64,000 nucleotides of DNA from Gallintestinimicrobium propionicum (GCF_025567525.1 NZ_JAOQJY010000005.1:62001-126000), one strand, 5' to 3'; positions 25,726 to 32,830 are shown, counted from the stretch's first letter. Notes: a model not told the origin generated them from the letters alone. A program made the numbers and translations.

Positions 25726-26196
25726 TCATTCAAGTTTAATACAGACATAGAATGCCGCACCTGAACCGTATCCGCCGTATACTTTGAACCCAGTATCCGT
25801 TACTTCTTGTAACGCGAGCCGGTTTCCTGTACTTGGGCCAGTAGGAAATGATCTTCTGATGCACTTTGGCGGGTTTGAAGACCCAGAATCCCAGATGAAT
25901 TCATTTTGTAATTCAGTCCACCACAGCACCAGAGTTCGATCGTTTCCGCTATTCCCATTGTAAAAAGCTTTGGTTATATCGCTTCCGCCAAGAAATCCAT
26001 ACATGATGAAATCTGGCTTAAAACCAACATCGACGGTCGCGCCATTCGGATTCCCGTTATTGCCTAGAAATTTAAAACCTCCCATCGCTACTTTGGAACT
26101 TTTAAAAGGGATTACTGGATCAGCACCTCCAATCCTGTATCCCCAGCTGCCGTCTGCATCCTGACCAAAAGACAGACCGCCCAAATCACTACTTAG
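25726..26196 (-). CDS. silent tail-fibre C-terminal cassette D
   Basis: An open frame on the - strand starting in site D: SDLGGLSFGQDADGSWGYRI, then GGADPVIPFK. These 30 residues are near-identical to cassette A. The rest differs and ends GSGAAFYVCIKLE, with a FKPDFIMYGFLGG segment. The flank before the site still encodes AQLS, like AQLI in the expressed gene, which suggests it was once joined to a constant half. One A-D inversion (about 4.5 kb, carrying the recombinase with it) would express it. Confidence 0.75.
   Translation of the reverse strand, partial: LSSDLGGLSFGQDADGSWGYRIGGADPVIPFKSSKVAMGGFKFLGNNGNPNGATVDVGFKPDFIMYGFLGGSDITKAFYNGNSGNDRTLVLWWTELQNEFIWDSGSSNPPKCIRRSFPTGPSTGNRLALQEVTDTGFKVYGGYGSGAAFYVCIKLE
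26177..26196 (-). repeat. inversion site D
   Basis: On the - strand CTAAGTAGTGATTTGGGCGG. Shares TTGCTCA with site A just upstream of the core. Confidence 0.8.
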
Positions 26197-26225
26197 TTGA
26201 GCAAGGAATAAAAAAACTATGTTAA

Positions 26226-26252
26226 TAAGATCCGCAAGGGTCTTAATTTTTT
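26226..26252 (+). terminator. terminator after the C/D pair
   Basis: The stem TAAGATCC / GGGTCTTA (one T-G pair) with GCAA loop is followed by a run of T. It lies outside all inversion sites and before the holin gene. Confidence 0.7.
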
Positions 26253-26285
26253 ACCCTCCAAAACGAGGGAGAAAGTGAGGAACAC

Positions 26286-26777
26286 ATGAAACAGGTATAC
26301 ATTGTAATTCAAGGGACGGTAGCAGCGTTTATTGCATGGCTGTCGGCAAAAATGGGCATTTTGCTCCCAGTCATGGGCGTGCTGATGGGAATGATGGTTA
26401 TGGATTACATCACAGGGATGCTGGCCAGCAAGAGGGAGGCCCTTGACCATCCGGATGACCCGACGTATGGATGGTGTTCCCGGCGCGGTGCGGAGGGCAT
26501 CATCAAAAAAGTAGGCTACCTGTGCGTGATTGCTGTGGCGATGGTTGTTGATTATCTGATTCTCAGAGTGGCAGCGGAGGCAGGATTTGAAGTAGCGACA
26601 AAGGCATTTTTTGGACTGTTGGTAGCAGTATGGTACGTCCTTAACGAATTATTATCCATAATCGAAAATGCAGGACGCATGGGAGCACCAGTGCCGGAAT
26701 GGCTGATGAAATATGTCTCTGTGTTGAAGAATAAGATTGATTCTCAGGGCGATGGAACGGAAGAAAGGATACAGTGA
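26286..26777 (+). CDS. phage holin
   Basis: A 163-residue membrane protein of the phage_holin_4 family. It has an N-terminal membrane segment, ILLPVMGVLMGMMVMDYITG with the family MDYITGMLAS motif, a basic SRRGAEGIIKKVGYL loop and two more membrane segments. It should form the timed membrane lesion that releases the endolysin. GAGGGAGAAAGTGAGG precedes the ATG. The endolysin lies 0.7 kb downstream. Confidence 0.9.
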   Translation: MKQVYIVIQGTVAAFIAWLSAKMGILLPVMGVLMGMMVMDYITGMLASKREALDHPDDPTYGWCSRRGAEGIIKKVGYLCVIAVAMVVDYLILRVAAEAGFEVATKAFFGLLVAVWYVLNELLSIIENAGRMGAPVPEWLMKYVSVLKNKIDSQGDGTEERIQ

Positions 26778-26808
26778 TCCGATAATCTCCCACGCAGGGT
26801 TAAGCGTG
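26774..26808 (+). promoter_or_regulatory. conserved stem-loop element, copy 2
   Basis: Starts at the holin stop codon with GTGATCC, then ATCTCCC, then hairpin CACGC / GCGTG with loop AGGGTTAA. Compared with copy 1 (8,419-8,467) the first base pair of the stem is swapped (C-G for G-C) while the loop is kept, a compensatory change. A second hairpin GGGCG/CGCCC follows at about 26,814-26,833. Confidence 0.5.
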
Positions 26809-26858
26809 ATTCTGGGGCGGCTTCGGTCGCCCTATAAAAATAATAAGGAGAGCAGAGC

Positions 26859-27176
26859 ATGAAAAAACTTTTTATTTCACAGCCGATGAAAGGCAAAACA
26901 GATGAGGAAATTTTAAAAGAGAGGGAAAAGGCAATCGCCAGCGCAAAGAGAAATTTTGTAGAAGACGAAGAAATAGAGGTTATTGATTCGTTTTTCCAGA
27001 GCGCGCCTGCGGATGCGAGACCTTTGTGGTTTTTGGGAAAATCTTTGGAATTGCTTTCGACTGCGGACATTGCGTATTTTGCAAAAGGATGGGAAAACGC
27101 AAGAGGCTGCCGCATTGAAAATACCTGTGCCATTGAGTATGGGATTGATGTGATCGAAGATTATACGGAGGACTAA
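26859..27176 (+). CDS. DUF4406 / deoxyribosyltransferase-like protein, copy 2
   Basis: A 105-residue paralogue of the 7,898-8,218 gene: FISQPMKGKTDEEILKEREK at the start and FAKGWENARGCRIENTCAIE near the end. The middle has diverged (acidic EDEEIEVIDSFF). AAGGAGAGC precedes the ATG. It lies in the lysis module, next to the second DUF6275 copy, so the pair travels together. Confidence 0.65.
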   Translation: MKKLFISQPMKGKTDEEILKEREKAIASAKRNFVEDEEIEVIDSFFQSAPADARPLWFLGKSLELLSTADIAYFAKGWENARGCRIENTCAIEYGIDVIEDYTED

Positions 27177-27180
27177 GAGT

Positions 27181-27441
27181 ATGGGAAGCAAAGAGTTTTT
27201 AGAAAAAAGTAAACAGGTTGTAGTGGATTATTTCAACAGCCACGCGGACAAAACTGACCAGAAGCAGATTACAGGGGATGACGTATTCGTGGTTTGGTAC
27301 TGCAAGACGCTTCAGAACCACAAGGCACTGCTGAGCACAAATGTTTCTGACGGTATGTATTATGAGATCACCAATAACGGTGACAAGCAGGAAACCTATG
27401 TGGACGCTTACAAAAAATGGGAGAATTTTGTGGTGAGGTAA
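27181..27441 (+). CDS. DUF6275-type phage protein, copy 2
   Basis: An 86-residue paralogue of the 7,622-7,885 gene with shared HADKTDQKQI, NHKALLSTNVSDGMYYEI and NGDKQE segments. Gene order with its DUF4406 partner is reversed compared with copy 1, so simple tandem duplication of the pair does not explain it. Function unknown. Confidence 0.65.
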   Translation: MGSKEFLEKSKQVVVDYFNSHADKTDQKQITGDDVFVVWYCKTLQNHKALLSTNVSDGMYYEITNNGDKQETYVDAYKKWENFVVR

Positions 27442-27446
27442 TGCTT

Positions 27447-28217
27447 ATGTGGAAAGGAATTGACGTATCAGATAACCAGGGCACGATCAACTGGGCACAG
27501 ATCCCCGAGGACGTAGATTTTGCGGTCTTGCGTAGTGTGCGCCGATCAGGCAAGGCAGACCATCAGTTTGCTACAAATCTGGAGGGATGTCGGAAGCACA
27601 ATATACCTGTGTCTGTATATAAGTATACCTACGCAGCTACACAGGACGCAGCGCGACAGGAAGCACAGCAGGTCGTGGAACTGTTGAGGTCACATCATCT
27701 GACCGGTATGGTCTGGTGGGATGTAGAGGACAAGGACGTGCTGCGGCCGCTGGGTGCTGCAAAGCTGACGGAGTGTATCCGTGCGGCGCAGGAGGTTATC
27801 ACGGCAGCAGGGTACGGTTTTGGACTGTATGTTGGGTTGTATGTGTATAAGGAGCGCTGGTTTGACTTTAATGCGTTTGCCGGGACGCGGTTGTGGATAG
27901 CACGTTATTATCGCGGCTATCGTACAATGCGGTTTGATGATGAGCCGGATCAGAAATACAAGCCTGATGTTGACGGTGATATATCTGGGTGGCAGTACAC
28001 GAGCTGCGGCGAGATCCCGGGCATCAAAGGCGATGTAGACCTTGACATAGCCTATGAGGATCCGATGCTGTGGTCGCAGCCTGCGGTGGAGCCGGGCGTG
28101 ATCTATACAGTATCGGTGGCAGATGTTTGGACACGCGAGCAGGCGGAGATTCTCCGGCAGCAGTTTGAAGCAATGGGAATTAACGGGATTATTCATGAAG
28201 TGAGAATAGTGGAGTAA
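27447..28217 (+). CDS. GH25 lysozyme endolysin
   Basis: A 256-residue muramidase that cleaves the glycan backbone of peptidoglycan at lysis. GH25 marks are GIDVSDNQG at residues 4-12, the acidic strand MVWWDVED with the catalytic D-x-E, and a late WQYTS strand before DVDLDIAYED. The last 40 residues (YTVSVADVWTREQAEILRQQ) form an SPOR-like domain that would bind the cell wall. There is no signal peptide, so release depends on the holin. ATGs at 27,441 and 27,447 are both possible. The second has better spacing from GTGAGG. Confidence 0.88.
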   Translation: MWKGIDVSDNQGTINWAQIPEDVDFAVLRSVRRSGKADHQFATNLEGCRKHNIPVSVYKYTYAATQDAARQEAQQVVELLRSHHLTGMVWWDVEDKDVLRPLGAAKLTECIRAAQEVITAAGYGFGLYVGLYVYKERWFDFNAFAGTRLWIARYYRGYRTMRFDDEPDQKYKPDVDGDISGWQYTSCGEIPGIKGDVDLDIAYEDPMLWSQPAVEPGVIYTVSVADVWTREQAEILRQQFEAMGINGIIHEVRIVE

Positions 28218-28223
28218 CGGAGG

Positions 28224-28258
28224 GACCGGGCACTTGAGGGGTGTTCCGGTCTTTTTTT
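28224..28258 (+). terminator. late operon terminator
   Basis: The hairpin GACCGG / CCGGTC with extra pairs inside is followed by CTTTTTTTG. Last element of the late operon. Confidence 0.8.
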
Positions 28259-28259
28259 G

Positions 28260-28501
28260 TGCCTTAAATCATGGCAATATCTACTTTTGAACGAAATATA
28301 AATGAAAATAAAAAATGCGAAAAGAGCAAGAAATAATAGAAAACTCGTGTTGCATTTCGTGTTGCATGGGGATACAAAATAATATAAAAAAGCATATATA
28401 AATACGCTAAACAGTATAAGAAGAAAATATTAAAAGTCCAGAAAACCGCGTAAATACAACAAAAAACCGCTGAGTCGCAAAACTCAACGGTTTTTAATCA
28501 G
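28260..28501. other. prophage-host junction region, no gene seen
   Basis: An AT-rich stretch without a credible coding frame. It holds a two-way terminator at 28,462-28,495 (AAAAACCG..TGAGT / ACTCA..CGGTTTTT), which can also end the tRNA-Pro transcript from the other strand. Confidence 0.5.
28462..28495 (-). terminator. two-way terminator beside tRNA-Pro
   Basis: An 8+5 bp stem with one mismatch, A-run on one side and T-run on the other, lying just beyond the 3' end of the tRNA gene. Confidence 0.7.
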
Positions 28502-28530
28502 TCGGAGTGACAAGACTTGAACTTGCGGCC
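28502..28530 (-). other. probable prophage attachment site (3' end of tRNA-Pro)
   Basis: The prophage lysis module ends against the 3' end of the tRNA, the usual target of tyrosine integrases, with the T-arm and acceptor as likely core. The matching second copy would lie left of the window, so the core cannot be delimited. Confidence 0.45.
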
Positions 28531-28574
28531 TCTTCGTCCCTAACGAAGCGCTCTACCACCTGAGCCACACCCCG
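28502..28574 (-). tRNA. tRNA-Pro (anticodon AGG)
   Basis: A 73-nt cloverleaf: acceptor CGGGGTG / CACTCCG (one G-T), D stem GCTC/GAGC, anticodon stem CTTCG/CGAAG around TTAGGGA (anticodon AGG), T stem GCAAG/CTTGT, discriminator A. The C1-G72 pair is the bacterial proline identity pair. No encoded CCA. Confidence 0.92.
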
Positions 28575-28605
28575 ATGTGCCGTATTTCTCAACCGGACAA
28601 ATGAT

Positions 28606-28634
28606 ATGATACAGCATAATCGGACAGAAGTCAA
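28606..28634 (-). promoter_or_regulatory. tRNA-Pro promoter
   Basis: On the - strand TTGACT, 17 bases, TATCAT, placed about 30 bases before the tRNA. Confidence 0.75.
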
Positions 28635-28727
28635 CACTTAATTTGAAAAAACTTCACAAATTAGGTTTTTCTGTTACAGTTCACTCGTACCGTTTGAGCT
28701 GTTCATAAAAAATTAAGGGTTTCTTTC

Positions 28728-28756
28728 TTGCAAGAAATGGAAATATAGACTATATT
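28728..28756 (+). promoter_or_regulatory. vanZ-family gene promoter
   Basis: TTGCAA (28,728-28,733), 17-base spacer, TATATT (28,751-28,756). Confidence 0.6.
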
Positions 28757-28769
28757 AAACGGACAAAAG

Positions 28770-28858
28770 GCAGGCACAAAAAGGACAGGCGGTAAGCTCG
28801 GAGCAAAGGCTCCCTAAAGGATACGATAAGCTGTCTGTGATCTGCAGAATGGAGTGAA
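28770..28858 (+). promoter_or_regulatory. structured 5' leader of the vanZ-family gene
   Basis: The leader can fold with GGACAG (about 28,782) pairing CTGTC (about 28,831) around a strong GGAGC/GCTCC hairpin. It is the right size for a small regulatory RNA fold, but I match it to no known riboswitch class. Confidence 0.35.
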
Positions 28859-28859
28859 C

Positions 28860-29420
28860 ATGAAATATTTCTGGTTGACCATAAAGAAGATGTTTCGTTT
28901 TTTATTAAAGCCCTTATCCTTTGTACCGGCGCTGTGCGTGATGTATATGATCTTTTCCTTTTCCGCCCAGACGGCGGACGAATCCGGACAGCTGAGTATG
29001 CTGGTCAGTGAAAAGGTGGTGCTCCTGCTGGGAAAGCTGACCTCCGGCAATCTGGATACCGAGCAGGTGGGAGTGTATGTAGATGAGATTCATTTTCTCG
29101 TAAGGAAGATGGCACATTTTAGCGAATATTTTTTGTTGGGACTGACACTTTCCCTGCCCTTGTATGTTTATCGGCTGCGGGGCTTTTGGCTCGTGCTCGC
29201 TGCCGGATTGTTCTGTGCCGGGTTTGCCGGGCTGGATGAGTACCATCAGATGTTTGTGGCAGGACGCTCGCCGGCACTTCGGGACGTGGCGATCGATACG
29301 GCAGGAAGCATCACCGGAATTTATATGACAAGGATCATCGGATTTATTGGGAGAAAAACGATATTTGCACCCCTTTCGATGGAAAAGCGCAGAGAACGGA
29401 GAAAAAAGAGATTTGTATAA
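28860..29420 (+). CDS. VanZ-family membrane protein
   Basis: A 186-residue protein with about four membrane segments and the VanZ signature: FSFSAQTADESG, then VRKMAHFSEYFLLGLTL, then GLDEYHQMFVAGRSPALRDV and a final DTAGSITG helix. VanZ proteins in Clostridia are linked to low-level teicoplanin resistance or envelope physiology. No van genes are near. The ATG at 28,860 follows GGAG. A GTG two codons earlier is less likely. Confidence 0.85.
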   Translation: MKYFWLTIKKMFRFLLKPLSFVPALCVMYMIFSFSAQTADESGQLSMLVSEKVVLLLGKLTSGNLDTEQVGVYVDEIHFLVRKMAHFSEYFLLGLTLSLPLYVYRLRGFWLVLAAGLFCAGFAGLDEYHQMFVAGRSPALRDVAIDTAGSITGIYMTRIIGFIGRKTIFAPLSMEKRRERRKKRFV

Positions 29421-29437
29421 AAAAGTAAAAAAAAGGC

Positions 29438-29467
29438 TTGCAAAATTAGAAAGTATCGTGCTATAAT
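29438..29467 (+). promoter_or_regulatory. tRNA-Trp promoter
   Basis: TTGCAA, 18 bases, TATAAT, ending 18 bases before the tRNA. Confidence 0.7.
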
Positions 29468-29485
29468 ATCACTTGTCAGTTCGAT

Positions 29486-29556
29486 AGGGGCATAGTTCAA
29501 AGGTAGAACAGCGGTCTCCAAAACCGTCGATGTGGGTTCGATTCCTACTGCCCCTG
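29486..29556 (+). tRNA. tRNA-Trp (anticodon CCA)
   Basis: A 71-nt cloverleaf with perfect acceptor AGGGGCA / TGCCCCT, D stem GTTC/GAAC, anticodon loop CTCCAAA (CCA), T stem GTGGG/CCTAC, and discriminator G as expected for Trp. No encoded CCA. Confidence 0.93.
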
Positions 29557-29571
29557 CTATTGCGGGAAAGT

Positions 29572-29604
29572 CAGAGAAGACGATATCTTTTCTGGCTTTT
29601 TCTT
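29572..29604 (+). terminator. tRNA-Trp terminator
   Basis: The imperfect 12-bp stem AGTCAGAGAAGA / TCTTTTCTGGCT (with G-T pairs) leads into TTTTTC. Confidence 0.6.
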
Positions 29605-29610
29605 GTTTTA

Positions 29611-29651
29611 TTCATGACAATAAAATGCTCGCAGAGCGTGCATTCTATTGT
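29611..29651 (+). repeat. 41-bp dispersed palindromic repeat, copy 1
   Basis: It runs from TTCATGACAATA to GCATTCTATTGT and matches 57,573-57,613 (opposite strand) at 39 of 41 bases. The ends of the inner 34 bases pair as a hairpin (one mismatch here, perfect in copy 2). Confidence 0.8.
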
Positions 29652-29702
29652 AGCAGCTCGTTTCGGGCTTTGTTTTTAGGCTGTCAGCCGGGGGGATTTT
29701 TT

Positions 29703-30074
29703 ATGGAACAGAAGCATACGCTAGAGGAGAATGGGTATTATGCACAGGTCACAGATCAGCTGATTGAAAATATCGGGTATCAGATGATCCGCCGGAACTG
29801 GTCGATGAAGACGCTGGCGGATAAAGCGGATCTTCCTTATGAAACCGTAAAGCATCTGATGGCAGGAAAAATCGGCAGACCATCCTTTATCAGTATTCTG
29901 AAGATTGCAAATGCACTGGAATGTTCGCTGGATGATCTGGCAGGACGGAATAATCCGGCGCTGGAGGCACTTCGCAGGCTGGCAGACCATGCGGATGGAA
30001 TGTATCAGATTTTTGCGGAAGTAGAACATTTGCTGTATCCGAACTTCATGATGCAGAGAGAAAACAACAAATAG
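29703..30074 (+). CDS. XRE-family HTH regulator
   Basis: A 123-residue protein. Residues 20-85 form a Cro/CI-type helix-turn-helix: IRRNWSMKTLADKADLPYET, VKHLMAGKIGRPSFISILKI, ALECSLDDLAG. The C-terminal 35 residues are helical and could dimerise. The ATG at 29,703 follows GGGGGG. Upstream in-frame codons belong to the tRNA region and are not used. Target unknown. It is followed by its own terminator. Confidence 0.8.
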   Translation: MEQKHTLEENGYYAQVTDQLIENIGYQMIRRNWSMKTLADKADLPYETVKHLMAGKIGRPSFISILKIANALECSLDDLAGRNNPALEALRRLADHADGMYQIFAEVEHLLYPNFMMQRENNK

Positions 30075-30120
30075 CACAAATAAAAAATGAAATGATAAAA
30101 AAGTACTGTGAAAAAGAGAG

Positions 30121-30149
30121 AAGAATCGGTGAACAACCGATTCTTTTTT
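30121..30149 (+). terminator. terminator after the XRE regulator
   Basis: A 9-bp stem AAGAATCGG / CCGATTCTT with 7-nt loop and following TTTT. Confidence 0.85.
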
Positions 30150-30262
30150 GTCACAAAATGTTCATAATCGTTTACAAATCGTTCAGCTTCTTATCGGCGG
30201 CAACCGGATATACTGGATAGTAGGAAGGTACAAGGACAGGTTGACGATTAGGGGATGATCAG

Positions 30263-31399
30263 TTGAAAAAAAAGGTATGGGGCATTTTGTTTCTGGCAGC
30301 GTTGGCGTTAAATGTGTTGGCGTGGAAAAGCAGCAGCTTCTGCGATTTTTATGCGGAATCGGTTTTTCCGGTATGGAGCAGCATTTCCACGCGGGTGATG
30401 TCGGTTTTTCCGTTCAGCGTCGGAGAGAGCATGATCGTGCTGGGGATTTTGTTCCTGACAGCGTTTGCAGCTGTAGGATTTTTGCGTTTGACTGTAAAAA
30501 AAGCGTGGAGCAAAAAATTGTTTCACAGCTTTTCCTGCGCATTTTCCTGGATTTTTCTGGCACTCGTCTGGGTTATGACCTGTAATTGTTTTTTGCTGTA
30601 TCATTCTTCGGCGTTTGAGGATCGGTATATGGAGCAGGTGCGCAGTGAGAACTACTCCAAGGCAGAGCTTGCTGTGCTGCGGGATTATATTGTGGTCAAT
30701 GCCAACGAGCTTGCAGAGCAGATGGAGCGGGATGCAGACGGCTATCTGATTTATAAGGGAGACATGAATCAGGCGGCTGTAGAGGCGATGCAGCAGGTCG
30801 GCACAGATTATGGACGCCTGCAGGGCTATTATCCGCAGCCGAAGGAGATTTATTTTTCGGAGCTGCTCAGTCAGACCTATAGGATGGGGTACTATTTCCC
30901 ATTTTCCATGGAAGCAAACTACAACGGAACGATGTATATTGTAAATAAGCCCTCAGTGATCTGTCATGAATTTGCACATTTAAAGGGCTTTATGCAGGAG
31001 GATGAGGCGAATCTGATCGGATATCTTGCCTGTATCAACTCAGACGATGCATTTTTCCGCTACAGCGGCTATATGGGCGTACTCAATTATGTGGAAAAAG
31101 AATTTCGTGAGAGCATTCAAAAGAGCCGGAAAGAATACGCGAAGCATCCGCAGATTTCTGCACAGGTTTATGCGGATAACATGTTTTTGACCCAGGAAGC
31201 ATGGCAGACTGTCGAGAAAAAGGCGGTTGTCAGTACCAAAACAGCGAAAAAGGTTTCCAACGCGGCGACAACGGCTTCTCTGAAATTAAACGGAGTGGAA
31301 GAAGGCATGAAAGCGTATGACGGTGTGGTGAAGCTGCTGCTGGATTATTATGACGGTGTGCTGTACGGGGATGTTTTGGTGACGGTGGACGCAGAGTGA
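30263..31399 (+). CDS. DUF3810-type membrane protein with HExxH motif
   Basis: A 378-residue protein. Three membrane segments lie in the first 115 residues (ILFLAALALNVLAW; MIVLGILFLTAFAAVGFL; WIFLALVWVMTCNCFLL), then a large extracytoplasmic part. At about residue 240 is SVICHEFAHLKGFMQEDEAN, a zinc metallopeptidase HExxH with a downstream E-x-x-A-N. A membrane-linked peptidase is plausible but unproven for the family. It starts at TTG 30,263, 8 bases after GGGG. No ATG offers a better start. Confidence 0.75.
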   Translation: MKKKVWGILFLAALALNVLAWKSSSFCDFYAESVFPVWSSISTRVMSVFPFSVGESMIVLGILFLTAFAAVGFLRLTVKKAWSKKLFHSFSCAFSWIFLALVWVMTCNCFLLYHSSAFEDRYMEQVRSENYSKAELAVLRDYIVVNANELAEQMERDADGYLIYKGDMNQAAVEAMQQVGTDYGRLQGYYPQPKEIYFSELLSQTYRMGYYFPFSMEANYNGTMYIVNKPSVICHEFAHLKGFMQEDEANLIGYLACINSDDAFFRYSGYMGVLNYVEKEFRESIQKSRKEYAKHPQISAQVYADNMFLTQEAWQTVEKKAVVSTKTAKKVSNAATTASLKLNGVEEGMKAYDGVVKLLLDYYDGVLYGDVLVTVDAE

Positions 31400-31524
31400 C
31401 GGTCTAAAAAGCGTGCAAGACATTATTCAGAGTGTATAAAACAGGAATCTGCTGCGCATCCTGACAAAAACGGCGGTGCTTTTTGGAAAGAAACTGCCGG
31501 GAAAAGGAAAGGGGCGTGTGGGCG

Positions 31525-31881
31525 ATGGACTATTTGAATGCATTCTGGGTAGGTGGTCTGATTTGCGCGCTGGTGCAGATTTTGATGGAAAAGACGAAGC
31601 TGATGCCGGGGCGGATTATGGTGCTTTTGGTCTGCTCGGGCGCAGTGCTGAGCGCACTTGGCTGGTATCAGCCCTTTGTCGATTTTGCCGGGGCAGGGGC
31701 GAGCGTGCCGCTGCTTGGCTTTGGGCATACGTTGATGAAGGGCGTAAAAGAAGCGGTGGAACAAGACGGATTTCTCGGATTGTTTACGGGAGGCTTTCAG
31801 GCAGGGGCTGCCGGAACTGCGGCGGCGCTGATTTTCGGATATCTGGCGAGCCTTGTTTTTAAACCTAAAATGAAAAGATAA
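31525..31881 (+). CDS. spoVAE: SpoVAE-type stage V sporulation protein
   Basis: A 118-residue membrane protein with the SpoVA pattern: FWVGGLICALVQILMEKTKL, then LLGFGHTLMKGVKEAV, then GLFTGGFQAGAAGTAAAL. SpoVA proteins form the channel that loads dipicolinic acid into spores and releases it at germination. It stands alone here, without spoVAC or spoVAD. The ATG at 31,525 gives a normal N-terminus. A GTG at 31,516 is closer to AAAGGGG, so the start is not certain. Confidence 0.8.
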   Translation: MDYLNAFWVGGLICALVQILMEKTKLMPGRIMVLLVCSGAVLSALGWYQPFVDFAGAGASVPLLGFGHTLMKGVKEAVEQDGFLGLFTGGFQAGAAGTAAALIFGYLASLVFKPKMKR

Positions 31882-31886
31882 AAGTA

Positions 31887-32378
31887 TTATTCCCTGCAGG
31901 CGATTTCCTTGCGGGAAAGAAACTGGCGCATGGTTTTGTCCCACTGCGCGTCCAGTGTTTTATCGAAGACAAAGGAAGAAAAGGCGGTTCCGGTCGTCAG
32001 GCGGATGGCGGAGCCGTCATATTTTATGGTCAGGACCAGCGCCTGAACCTGTTCCGGTTTTAAAGACGGATCTGCGCCCTTCATGACGCCGGGGACATAC
32101 TGGGGCATGAGATGCAGGACGAATTTGAAGGAAAGAGGCGTGTGTTTGCCGCGGATCATCTGAAACAGAACCGGACGGATGAATTTCCAGGGCAGAAACA
32201 GGTAGCCGGCGTCCGGCGTTTCATCGTCCTGATAAAATTCGGGATTGACGCGCCCGTCGATTTCATAGGAAACGGCGCAGGAAACCGAAGCCTTCTCCAG
32301 CAGAAAAGAGTCAAAGCAATCCTCTGTCAAAAGCTTCGCCATAAAATGCTTCATTTCAAGAATCTGAAAAGCGGTCAT
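31887..32378 (-). CDS. DUF5721-type protein
   Basis: A 163-residue soluble protein of unknown function found in Lachnospiraceae. It has LEMKHFMAKLLTEDCFDSFL near the start, LPWKFIRPVLFQMIRGKHTP in the middle and LDAQWDKTMRQFLS at the end. No catalytic motif or membrane segment. It converges on spoVAE with a 5-base gap. Confidence 0.6.
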   Translation of the reverse strand: MTAFQILEMKHFMAKLLTEDCFDSFLLEKASVSCAVSYEIDGRVNPEFYQDDETPDAGYLFLPWKFIRPVLFQMIRGKHTPLSFKFVLHLMPQYVPGVMKGADPSLKPEQVQALVLTIKYDGSAIRLTTGTAFSSFVFDKTLDAQWDKTMRQFLSRKEIACRE

Positions 32379-32403
32379 ATAATCAATCCTCCATTCCGCG
32401 GGC

Positions 32404-32600
32404 GCTTTGTGCTGCTGCGCGGTTTTTTGTGATATGCGTGCCGGTCAGTTGTGAAACAGTTCACCCGCGCCATTCGCAAAAACGCGTCTGCGACGCTTTG
32501 TGCTGCTGCGCGGTTTTTGTGATATGCGTGCCGGTCGGTTGTGAAACAGTTCACCCGCGCCATTCGCAAAAACGCGTCTGCGACGCTTCCCGCTGCTGCG
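32404..32600. repeat. 90-91 bp tandem repeat, two full units and a partial third
   Basis: Units start at 32,404 and 32,495, with a third beginning at 32,585 that fades after GCTGCTGCGC. Each contains a stretch from CAGTTCACCCGC to AACGCGTCTG that recurs singly at about 41,764-41,805 on the other strand. Confidence 0.85.
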
Positions 32601-32830
32601 CAGCTCCTTTTGCTCATGAAGCGGCGCTCCCTTCGTAGCTTTTTTCAGTCAGATTTTCGTGCGAGCACGAAATCTTCCTTCAAAAATCCACGAGTGAACT
32701 GTGGTATCAGTATATCAGAGATGGGGTTTTTTGGAAATACCCTTTACAGGAACAGTCAGAACGTGTTATCATATGTAGTAATGAAAACTACATGGATTGG
32801 TTTTGAGAATATACGAGAAGCCGTGGTGCG
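32601..32830. other. intergenic region before degV
   Basis: No gene seen. It holds an ACGAGTGAACTGT copy at about 32,691 (a motif also near 28,680, 41,790 and 42,252) and an AGCTTTTTTCAG stretch. Confidence 0.4.

Noticed and set aside
21412..26200. Diversity-generating retroelement as the cause of fibre variation
   Set aside because: No reverse transcriptase or template/variable repeat pair with adenine-specific differences is present. The inverted sites and recombinase explain the variation better.
32404..32600. CRISPR array
   Set aside because: The 90-bp units are nearly identical over their full length, with no unique spacers and no cas genes in the window.
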